DNA of 18,748 nt, taken from positions 1-18,748 of the forward strand of contig DGYA01000139.1 in the NCBI GenBank assembly GCA_002396505.1. The letters are read 5' to 3'. This document shows positions 1 through 6,859 of this stretch, one piece after another. The notes beneath the pieces are model-generated. The model was not told the origin of the DNA. It ran no database searches and saw only the letters and a program-made list of their open reading frames with translations. The DNA is from Cyanobacteria bacterium UBA5018. Lineage in GTDB: Bacteria; Cyanobacteriota; Cyanobacteriia; PCC-6307; Cyanobiaceae. Both the position numbers and the translations under genes were made by a program. Every line of letters begins with the position of its first letter. The first letter of the stretch is position 1.

Positions 1-159
1 CCCCAAGCTCTCACGGCTCCCTGCCCACCCAATGGACTGAGACCCGTTCTGTTGCAAGGGGTCTAGGACTTGTGTCGGTCAGCCAGGCTAGCGGCTGCTC
101 CCCTTCCAGGATGCATACACCGCGGTCCTGCCCGCAGCCTGAACAGCTACCCCATCGCA
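1..159. other. Window edge, no gene seen
   Basis: This is the stretch downstream of the UDP-glucose dehydrogenase stop. Short frames are open but none has a convincing start or familiar protein sequence. No clear hairpin followed by a T-run was seen. Confidence 0.5.
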
Positions 160-1554
160 TCAGCCCTCGCCAATGCGCCAAACATTGAGGCCGGCGGCCC
201 GTGCCTGGTCGACCTGGGCAACAGTTCGGGCGTCAAACAGCCAGGCGGGCCGCCTCATCACGGAAGCGATGGCCAGCCAATCGAGGGATTGGAAGGAGCT
301 CCACTCGGTGAGGATGATCACCGCATCCGCACCAGTGGCCGCCTCCAGGGGAGAAGCAACCGATTCCCAACTGCCAAGAGCTCCGAAACCGTCGGCTTTT
401 GAGACTGGAGCTTGGCCGAGATCGCGGCTGATCTGATCATCCGACACCTTCGGATCGTGGATGGCGAGATGGGCACCCTCCTCGATCAGTCGTTTGCCAA
501 TCCGGATCGCGGGAGACTCCCGGGTGTCGTTTGTATCGGCTTTGAAGGCGAAACCAAACAGGGCTAGCCGTTTGCCGGTCACCGTGCCGAACAACTTCTG
601 GACCACCAGGCGGGCGATCCGATCCTGCTGCCAGAAGTTGAGCTCCACCACTTGCTGCCAGTAAGCCGCCACCTCTTTGAGGCCGTAATGCTCGCAGAGA
701 TAAACCAGGTTGAGGATGTCCTTCTGGAAGCAGCTGCCCCCATAGCCAGGGCCGGCCTGTAGGAAGCGCGGGCCGATGCGTGAGTCCAGGCCAATAGCGC
801 GAGCCACCTCCGCCACGTTCGCACCAGTGGCCTCGCATAGGGCGGCGATGGAGTTGATCGATGAGATCCGCTGGGCAAGGAAAGCATTCGCGGCGAGCTT
901 GGAGAGCTCACTACTCCAGGTGTTGGTGCGAAGAATTCGCTCCGCTGGAATCCACTGGGCATAGATGGCGGCCAGCGCTTCAATGGCATCGGCGTCTTCC
1001 CCGCCGATCAGTACCCGATCTGGACCCTCCAAATCGGAGATCGCCGTTCCCTCGGCGAGGAACTCCGGATTGGAGAGCACCGAGAAGGTGGCCCCGGATA
1101 CCTGGGGTTGGGAAAGGATGGCTGCCACCGCTTCTGCGGTTCGAACCGGCAAGGTGCTCTTTTCCACCACAATTGTGTGGCCCTTGGCACAAGAGGCCAC
1201 CTGCCGAGCCGAGGCCTCGATCCAGCGGAGATCTGAGGCTTTTCCGGCCCCGTGGCCGCTGGTCTTGGTGGGTGTGTTCACCGAGAGGAACACCATGTCT
1301 GCCGCCGCGATAGCGGATTCCACATCGGTGCTGAAGAAAAGGTTGCGACCGCGGCAGCGATCAACCACAACAGCCAGCCCAGGCTCGTACACGGGCAAGC
1401 CATCAAGGTCGTCACCATTCCAGGCGGCAATGCGAGCGGCGTTGAGATCCACCACAGTGACCTCGATCTGGGGGCACCGATCGGCGATCACAGCCATAGT
1501 GGGTCCACCTACATAGCCGGCGCCAATACAACAGATCTTGCGGACTGCAGGCAT
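160..1554 (-). CDS. ugd: UDP-glucose 6-dehydrogenase, animal-like subtype
   Basis: The protein oxidises UDP-glucose to UDP-glucuronate in the cytoplasm with two NAD+, feeding polysaccharide and cell-envelope synthesis. Numbering from the longest frame (ATG at 1614), the Rossmann motif GAGYVGG is at 31-37, SNPEFLAEG at 181-189, LSKLAANAF with catalytic Lys239 at 237-245, and GGSCFQKD with catalytic Cys295 at 292-299. The text is strikingly close to animal UGDH (KICCIGAGYVGGPT, NTWSSELSKLAANAFLAQR, ALCEATGA), and human Lys220 and Cys276 correspond at an offset of 19. The ATG at 1554 is chosen because its product aligns with the human N terminus; the ATG at 1614 adds 20 residues of no known role. 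Neither start has a clear Shine-Dalgarno. The gene stands alone on its strand. Function is near certain from the active-site motifs; the start is less so. Confidence 0.95.
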   Translation of the reverse strand: MPAVRKICCIGAGYVGGPTMAVIADRCPQIEVTVVDLNAARIAAWNGDDLDGLPVYEPGLAVVVDRCRGRNLFFSTDVESAIAAADMVFLSVNTPTKTSGHGAGKASDLRWIEASARQVASCAKGHTIVVEKSTLPVRTAEAVAAILSQPQVSGATFSVLSNPEFLAEGTAISDLEGPDRVLIGGEDADAIEALAAIYAQWIPAERILRTNTWSSELSKLAANAFLAQRISSINSIAALCEATGANVAEVARAIGLDSRIGPRFLQAGPGYGGSCFQKDILNLVYLCEHYGLKEVAAYWQQVVELNFWQQDRIARLVVQKLFGTVTGKRLALFGFAFKADTNDTRESPAIRIGKRLIEEGAHLAIHDPKVSDDQISRDLGQAPVSKADGFGALGSWESVASPLEAATGADAVIILTEWSSFQSLDWLAIASVMRRPAWLFDARTVAQVDQARAAGLNVWRIGEG

Positions 1555-1950
1555 GGTTTTGGTAGGTTTTTGGATGGCAGAGCCAGGGGATTTAGCTTCT
1601 AAATCACTCAACATTGGACGCGCATGTATTTAACATTGGGCCTGCATGGGATGGTTCAGGGGCTGCCAGTGGGTCAAGAATCCGCCTGGGTTTCAGAATA
1701 ATCGATTCATGGTGACAAGACTTTAAGCACAGTTTTGGCCTCATCATCGACCGGAGTAGGACTGGCTGAAGTCTCAAGCTTGTCTGCCCAGGAGGCGCAA
1801 GAGCTGAGCCAGGAGAGGCTGCTCAGGCTGCGGCAGGATCGTCCTGGGGTCATCGGGTCAACCGCAAAGGCGAACCTGGCGAGCGGAGCCACTGTTTTTC
1901 CCCGCCATCAGAATGCCCGCCGGCTTCAGGTCAGGTCAGGTCAGGTCAGG
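1555..1950. other. Intergenic gap, no clear gene
   Basis: This gap lies between the start of ugd and the stop of the SRPBCC gene, both on the minus strand. Frames open on both strands look like chance, with no recognisable protein. It ends in a TCAGG tandem repeat. No convincing terminator or promoter was seen, and an RNA gene cannot be excluded by eye. Confidence 0.5.
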
Positions 1951-1960
1951 TCAGCTCAGG
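1926..1960. repeat. TCAGG pentanucleotide tandem repeat, 7 units
   Basis: Five perfect TCAGG units (1926-1950) are followed by TCAGC and TCAGG. The stop codon of the minus-strand SRPBCC gene (TGA, 1951-1953) is inside the array, in the TCAGC unit, so copy-number changes in the perfect part fall just after the stop. Confidence 0.95.
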
Positions 1961-2472
1961 CCCGCCCGCTTTTGTGCTTCTTGCTGCACGCCCCGCAGGT
2001 TGCTGGCCAGGTCGTCCTTGAGACGCTGCTCGATCAGGGTGATTGGCATGCCCGGCTTGCCCTGCACCACCAGCTCGTAGAGCAGGGCTGTGTGCTCCTG
2101 ATGGCGATGGATGCACCACCTGCCCTCAAAACGGCGGAAATCGCCCTTGGTCATCTGGAAGGAAAGTTGGCCGCTGGCTGGGTCTTCCTCCAGTTCGATC
2201 TCCACCCGGGCAGAGAAGCGCAGCCCACATACCTGCTGGGTGCCCACCTGCTCCAGGCCCACCTTGCGACCCCGTCGCCACAGCTGGCGGGAGCTGGCCA
2301 GGTTAGGGATGAAGCGACTGAGATTTTCGTAATCGGTGAGCACGGCCCAGAGCCATTCTGGATCCAGGTTGAGTCGCAACTGCACCGCCAGCCGGCGAGC
2401 GCCCTGGGGCAGCCGCTCCATCTCCTGGTGGATGGTGTCGAGGCTGCAGCTGATGCCAGTGTCGATCGGCAT
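1951..2472 (-). CDS. SRPBCC (START/COQ10-like) family protein
   Basis: About 173 residues from the ATG at 2472. It fits the polyketide cyclase/COQ10-type START fold: an early stretch RLAVQLRLNLDPEWLWAVL followed by TDYENLSRFIPN, then beta-rich segments and a long C-terminal helix (LIEQRLKDDLASNLRGVQQ). This fold makes a hydrophobic cavity for lipids or other apolar ligands; the ligand here is unknown. There is no signal peptide or membrane segment. A TTG at 2532 would add 20 residues; the ATG is preferred as the more usual start and because it leaves a 138-base promoter gap to the divergent petH. Divergence from petH hints at a photosynthesis-related role, but that is only context. The stop lies in a TCAGG array. 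Confidence 0.8.
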   Translation of the reverse strand: MPIDTGISCSLDTIHQEMERLPQGARRLAVQLRLNLDPEWLWAVLTDYENLSRFIPNLASSRQLWRRGRKVGLEQVGTQQVCGLRFSARVEIELEEDPASGQLSFQMTKGDFRRFEGRWCIHRHQEHTALLYELVVQGKPGMPITLIEQRLKDDLASNLRGVQQEAQKRAGLS

Positions 2473-2576
2473 GTCTGCAGGCCGGGCGAGGAGCTGGGCC
2501 AAGGAACGGCAGCTATGTGTGCTGGGGCACAAACCTAACCGCGGTTGGGCGGAAAAGGTGGCTGGGATGCGTTCCC

Positions 2577-2582
2577 TATGAT
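2577..2582 (+). promoter_or_regulatory. Possible -10 box of petH
   Basis: TATGAT lies 28 bases before the preferred petH ATG. No good -35 box is visible about 17 bases upstream. If real, transcription starts downstream of the alternative ATG at 2578, excluding it. A weak guess from sequence alone. Confidence 0.25.
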
Positions 2583-2610
2583 CATCCAGCTTTTACCAGG
2601 CGGTGTCTGC

Positions 2611-3813
2611 ATGCGGGTGTCCACAGGCCGTGCAACCCAGTCCGATGCCCGCATGTTCACCGTGGTGGTGGAGTGCCTTGGCGTCGGTGCCCAGCGTCGT
2701 GCCGAGCGACGGCTCACAGTGCCCTTCGCCCTGCTCCAGAACCTGGTGGGCACGATCGCCCGCGAGGGCGGGCGGATCAAGGCCGTAATTGCCGCTGACG
2801 GCACCGCCGCGGCCGATAGCTCGGCCCCCGAAACGCCGGCCGCTCCAGCCGCCCCATCTAGCCCTGCCCCCTCTGAGGTCGCTGCCGCCCCCAGTCCTCC
2901 AACCTCCCCTACCGTGTCCCACGCCGACGTCCCGGTCAATCTCTACAAGCCGAAGGCTCCCTTCATCGGCTCCGTCATCGATAACTACAGCCTGGTGGGT
3001 GAAGGCGCGATTGGGCGCGTCAACCACATCAGCTTCGATCTCAGTGGCGGCGATCCCCAGCTGCGCTACGTGGAGGGCCAGTCGATCGGCATCATCCCCG
3101 ATGGGGTCGATGCCAATGGCAAGCCCCACAAGCTGCGCCTTTATTCGATCGCCAGCAGCCGCCACGGAGACAATCTGGAGGGCCACACCGTGTCCCTCTG
3201 CGTACGCCAGCTGCAGTACGAGAAGGACGGCGAGGTGATCAACGGCGTCTGCTCCAGCTTCCTCTGCGATATCGAGCCCGGTGCCCAGGTGAAGATCACC
3301 GGTCCGGTGGGCAAGGAAATGCTGCTGCCCGCCGACGAGGAGGCCAACGTGATCATGTTGGCCACCGGCACCGGCATTGCGCCGATGCGCGCTTACCTGC
3401 GCCGCATGTTTGAGCCCGGCGAGCGGGCCAAGAACCCCGAATACCAGTTCCGCGGCAAGGCCTGGCTGTTCATGGGTGCCCCCAAGACGCCGAATCTGCT
3501 CTACGACGACGACCTCAACCGCTACCTGGCTGAGTTCCCTGACAACTTCCGCTACACCACCGCCATCAGCCGCGAACAGCAGAACCGCGACGGCGGTCGC
3601 ATGTATATCCAGGATCGGGTACTGGAACATGCCGATGAGATTTTCGCCATGATCGAAGACCCCAAGACCCATGTCTATATCTGCGGTCTCAAGGGTATGG
3701 AGCCCGGCATCGACGAGGCGATGACCACCGCTGCCGCCGCCAAGGGCCTCGATTGGAGCACCATGCGGCCCCAGCTCAAGAAGGCCGAGCGCTGGCACGT
3801 GGAAACCTATTGA
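2611..3813 (+). CDS. petH: Ferredoxin-NADP+ reductase with CpcD-like domain
   Basis: This enzyme moves electrons from reduced ferredoxin to NADP+ at the end of linear photosynthetic electron flow, docked to the phycobilisome by its N-terminal domain. From the ATG at 2611 it has 400 residues: a CpcD-like linker domain (about 10-63), an Ala/Pro/Ser-rich hinge (about 64-103), an FAD domain with RLYSIAS (176-182) and GVCSSFLC (212-219), and an NADP domain with ATGTGIAPMR (251-260), CGLKGMEPGID (358-368) and the terminal WHVETY. In-frame upstream starts exist (ATG 2578, TTG 2545). 2611 is preferred because QSDARMF aligns with the Synechocystis N terminus, AGGCGG lies just upstream, and TATGAT at 2577-2582 could be a -10 box. 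A strong terminator follows, so it is probably monocistronic. Confidence 0.97.
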   Translation: MRVSTGRATQSDARMFTVVVECLGVGAQRRAERRLTVPFALLQNLVGTIAREGGRIKAVIAADGTAAADSSAPETPAAPAAPSSPAPSEVAAAPSPPTSPTVSHADVPVNLYKPKAPFIGSVIDNYSLVGEGAIGRVNHISFDLSGGDPQLRYVEGQSIGIIPDGVDANGKPHKLRLYSIASSRHGDNLEGHTVSLCVRQLQYEKDGEVINGVCSSFLCDIEPGAQVKITGPVGKEMLLPADEEANVIMLATGTGIAPMRAYLRRMFEPGERAKNPEYQFRGKAWLFMGAPKTPNLLYDDDLNRYLAEFPDNFRYTTAISREQQNRDGGRMYIQDRVLEHADEIFAMIEDPKTHVYICGLKGMEPGIDEAMTTAAAAKGLDWSTMRPQLKKAERWHVETY

Positions 3814-3865
3814 GTTGCAGCTGGCTTTAACCGACCGCTGCTTTCAATCGACTCAACACCGATAC

Positions 3866-3892
3866 AGCCCGCCGGATGGCGGGCTTTTTTTA
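3866..3892 (+). terminator. Intrinsic terminator of petH
   Basis: Perfect 8-bp stem AGCCCGCC / GGCGGGCT with loop GGAT, followed at once by a run of seven T. It lies 52 bases after the petH stop and separates petH from zwf. Confidence 0.95.
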
Positions 3893-3910
3893 TGGGTTCG
3901 CACACAGGGA

Positions 3911-3953
3911 GGCCCAAAAAAATCAAGAATCCCAGGACGGGCCTGTCTGGGCC
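3911..3953 (+). promoter_or_regulatory. Competing inverted repeats upstream of zwf
   Basis: TGGGCC (3948-3953) can pair with GGCCCA (3911-3916). Alternatively TGGG with GTC before it (3945-3951) can pair with CCCA-G-GAC (3931-3938), looping out GGGCCT. The two pairings exclude each other. They lie 33 bases before the zwf ATG and could be part of the leader or an operator, or be chance in GC-rich DNA. Confidence 0.3.
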
Positions 3954-3985
3954 ATTAAACCTGTATTAACCAGCTAAGGCACTCG

Positions 3986-5509
3986 ATGGCCAGCGTGCTC
4001 ACCAATCCCCTGCGTGTGGGGCTGCGGCAGGAGCGGGTGATTCCGCCCCAATGTCTGGTGATCTTCGGCGCCAGTGGCGATCTCACCCATCGCAAGCTGG
4101 TGCCAGCCCTGTTCGAGCTCTACCGGCAGCGGCGGTTGCCCAGCGAATTTGCTGTGGTCGGCTGTGCCCGCAGGCCCTGGAGTGACGAGGAGTTTCGCTC
4201 CCGCATGGCTGCGGCGATGGCCTCTGTGATCAGTGAGCACCCCACCGCCTGGCAGCGCTTTGCCAGCAGCCTCTTCTATGAGCCGGCCGACCTCTCCGAC
4301 CCCGCCACCATCGTGCAGCTGGGCCAAAGGCTGGAGAGCATCGACCGACAATGCGCCACCAGGGGCAACCGCACCTTTTACCTGTCGGTGTCGCCGGCCT
4401 TCTACGGCAGTGGCTGCCGGGCCCTGGCGGCGGCCGGGTTGCTGGCCGATGCCGACCGCAGTCGGGTGGTGATCGAGAAGCCCTTCGGCCGCGACTACGG
4501 CAGCGCCCAGGAGCTCAATCGGGTGGTGCAGACCTGCGCCAAGGAAAACCAGATTTTTCGGATCGACCACTACCTGGGTAAGGAGACGGTCCAAAACATC
4601 TTGGTATTGCGTTTCGCCAATACGATTTTTGAACCGATCTGGAACCGCAACTACATCTCCAATGTGCAGATCACCGCGGCTGAAACCGTTGGCGTGGAGG
4701 AGCGGGCGGGCTACTACGAAACCTCTGGTGCCCTGCGGGACATGGTGCAAAACCACCTCACCCAGCTGCTGGCCTTAACCGCCATGGAAGCGCCGGGCCG
4801 CTTCGATCCCGAATCGATGCGCAATGAGAAGGCCAAGCTGCTCCAGGCCGCCCGGCTGGCCAACGAGGAGGAACCCTGGAAATGCTGCGTGCGCGGCCAG
4901 TACAGCTCGGGGGGATCGCGGATCTCGCCGACAGCCGGATATCGCCAGGAGCCTGGCGTCAATCCCAACAGCACCACCGAGACCTACGTGGCGATGAAGT
5001 TGTTCATCAACAACTGGCGCTGGCAGGGGGTGCCCTTCTATCTGCGCACCGGCAAACGGCTGCCAAAACGGGTCAGTGAGGTGGTGCTCACCTTTCGAGA
5101 GGCGCCGGTGCACCTGTTCGATGCCGCCGGCGGCTCCCCCACCGTCAACCAGCTGATTCTGCGCATTCAGCCCGATGAGGGGGCTGAATTTCGCTTTGAA
5201 GTGAAGGCCCCTGGCTCGGGCATGCGCAGCCGCCCCGTGGACATGGCCTTTTCCTACGACGACAGCTTCGGCGAGCCATCCGATGAGGGCTATGTGCGGC
5301 TGCTGGCCGACGCCATGCTCAGCGATCCCACCCTCTATACCCGCAGTGACGAGGTGGAGGCCGCCTGGCGCCTCTACACGCCGTTGCTGGAGTTGATTGA
5401 GGACTCTCCCTGGCAGTTGCCGGTGCAGCCCTATGAAACGGGCACCTGGGGACCCGCCGCCGCCGACAGCCTCTTGGCCGACGATGGCCTGGTTTGGCGC
5501 CGCCCCTGA
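3986..5509 (+). CDS. zwf: Glucose-6-phosphate 1-dehydrogenase
   Basis: First enzyme of the oxidative pentose phosphate pathway: oxidises glucose 6-phosphate to 6-phosphogluconolactone and makes NADPH, mainly in the dark in cyanobacteria. The 507 residues are the family's normal length. Visible motifs are the NADP-binding GASGDLTHRK (28-37), EKPFG (164-168) and the substrate/catalytic signature RIDHYLGKE (192-200, His196 and Lys199). Cyanobacterial enzymes are redox controlled by cysteines and need OpcA; Cys60, Cys123, Cys144, Cys184 and the adjacent pair in KCCVRG are present, but I cannot say which are regulatory. The ATG at 3986 has TAAGG six bases upstream. It is first gene of a probable operon with opcA, 42 bases downstream. 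Confidence 0.97.
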   Translation: MASVLTNPLRVGLRQERVIPPQCLVIFGASGDLTHRKLVPALFELYRQRRLPSEFAVVGCARRPWSDEEFRSRMAAAMASVISEHPTAWQRFASSLFYEPADLSDPATIVQLGQRLESIDRQCATRGNRTFYLSVSPAFYGSGCRALAAAGLLADADRSRVVIEKPFGRDYGSAQELNRVVQTCAKENQIFRIDHYLGKETVQNILVLRFANTIFEPIWNRNYISNVQITAAETVGVEERAGYYETSGALRDMVQNHLTQLLALTAMEAPGRFDPESMRNEKAKLLQAARLANEEEPWKCCVRGQYSSGGSRISPTAGYRQEPGVNPNSTTETYVAMKLFINNWRWQGVPFYLRTGKRLPKRVSEVVLTFREAPVHLFDAAGGSPTVNQLILRIQPDEGAEFRFEVKAPGSGMRSRPVDMAFSYDDSFGEPSDEGYVRLLADAMLSDPTLYTRSDEVEAAWRLYTPLLELIEDSPWQLPVQPYETGTWGPAAADSLLADDGLVWRRP

Positions 5510-5551
5510 ATCCGTTTATTCCCAGAGCAGCCTTTCTCCCCCCGCCGCGCC

Positions 5552-6850
5552 ATGTCCGCCCAGCTAACCCTTCAGGCCCCCATCGCCCTGCCGCCCGAGC
5601 AGGTGTCCAGCTACCTCGATCAACTCTGGCAGCAGGATTTGGAAGGTCCGGCTGGCGCCGCCACCTTCACCCTGGTGGTGTGGGAGGGATCCTGGCTGGA
5701 GCAGCAGTTGGTGCGCTGTGGCCGGGTCGATGGACCGATTACCGGCTTGGTCAGCCCCCAGCTGCTCACCGCCGCCAGGGATTGCGTCGGCGACTGCAAC
5801 CTGCCCCTGAGCACCGCGCCGTTGGATCCCAAGCTGGCTTGGCGGCTGGGGGAATGGCAGGGCAACCACCAGGCGGAAGACCTCAGGGGCCAATTCGTTA
5901 GCGGGGCGATCAGCGCCTACATGCCCAGGCGCCTGCTCACCCTCGCCCCCACCCTCGATGCCTCCCGTCCGCTGGAAACCCTGGTGGCCGCCTACTGCCC
6001 CCTGCCAGAGGATGGCAGCACCGGTTCTGCCTGCGGCGACGTGGTGGTGTTGCGGGGCGGCATGGATGCCCAGCAGCAGGGTTTGGCCCTGATCCAGCCC
6101 TTGATTCGCGCTGATCTGCCCTGTTGGGTGTGGTGGAACAGCAGCCTCGATGAAGCCCCGGAGATGCTCGAAAAGCTGGCGCCGCCGCCGCGGCGACTGG
6201 TGGTGGACACCTCCCTGGGCAGCCCCAGGCGCTGCCTGGAGATCCTGGTGCAAAGGATTGACGCCGGCCAGGCGATCAACGATTTGAACTGGCTGCGGCT
6301 GCGTAGCTGGCGGGAGTCGTTGGCGATGGTGTTCGATCCACCAGCTCGCCGTGATGCCCTGGTCCACGTGGTGCAGCTAGACATCGACGTGGAGGGCCAC
6401 CACCCGGTTAAGGGGTTGCTGTTGGCCGCCTGGATCGCCGACCGCCTTGGTTGGCACCTGGTTGGTTCCTATGAGGTGCCCGGCGATGGCACCGGCCCGG
6501 GCATTGGGGCTGAATTCGAGCGCGCCGATGGTCAAACGGTGCAATTTCGCCTGATGCCAGTGCCCGTCGGGGTGCCCAAGACCCATCCAGGTGCTCTGGT
6601 GGGCTTGCGGTTGATCTGTCAGCGCAGCGATGGCAGACCGCTATGTGTGATCCTCTGCTCGGAATCGGGTGGCTGTATGCGCCTGGAATCCGGTGGTATG
6701 GCCAGCATGGAACTGGCGGAAGATGTCGTTCCCCTGCCCAATGAGAGCGAGGAGATGGAGTTGGCCAGGCTGCTTTCCGGCGGCCACGATTCCACCAATC
6801 CGCTGTTGGCCGCCGCCGCTCCCCTGGCTGCCAAGCTGCTGCCCAGTTAG
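5552..6850 (+). CDS. opcA: Glucose-6-phosphate dehydrogenase assembly protein OpcA
   Basis: OpcA binds and activates Zwf, favouring its active oligomer and mediating redox control; it is not itself a known enzyme. The 432 residues match the usual cyanobacterial length. Recognisable parts are the N-terminal region with PPEQVSSYLDQLW and TFTLVVWEG, the central WVWWNSSLDEAPEML segment, and the C-terminal domain with VQLDIDVEGHHPVKGLLLAAWIADRLGW in two adjoining parts. No signal peptide or membrane helix is seen. It starts 42 bases after zwf and ends 9 bases before cobB, so all three are probably on one transcript. The ATG at 5552 lacks a good Shine-Dalgarno. The call rests on both sequence and position after zwf. 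Confidence 0.95.
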   Translation: MSAQLTLQAPIALPPEQVSSYLDQLWQQDLEGPAGAATFTLVVWEGSWLEQQLVRCGRVDGPITGLVSPQLLTAARDCVGDCNLPLSTAPLDPKLAWRLGEWQGNHQAEDLRGQFVSGAISAYMPRRLLTLAPTLDASRPLETLVAAYCPLPEDGSTGSACGDVVVLRGGMDAQQQGLALIQPLIRADLPCWVWWNSSLDEAPEMLEKLAPPPRRLVVDTSLGSPRRCLEILVQRIDAGQAINDLNWLRLRSWRESLAMVFDPPARRDALVHVVQLDIDVEGHHPVKGLLLAAWIADRLGWHLVGSYEVPGDGTGPGIGAEFERADGQTVQFRLMPVPVGVPKTHPGALVGLRLICQRSDGRPLCVILCSESGGCMRLESGGMASMELAEDVVPLPNESEEMELARLLSGGHDSTNPLLAAAAPLAAKLLPS

Positions 6851-6859
6851 CGCGGCGGC

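Noticed and set aside
1735..2538. Plus-strand frame of 267 codons over the SRPBCC gene
   Set aside because: The minus-strand frame has the recognisable START-like pattern; this one is its shadow and runs through the TCAGG repeat.
2593..3798. Open frame of about 400 codons on the minus strand opposite petH
   Set aside because: It is the antisense of a clear petH gene in GC-rich DNA; its His/Gly/Val-rich text has no motif and arises from codon bias.
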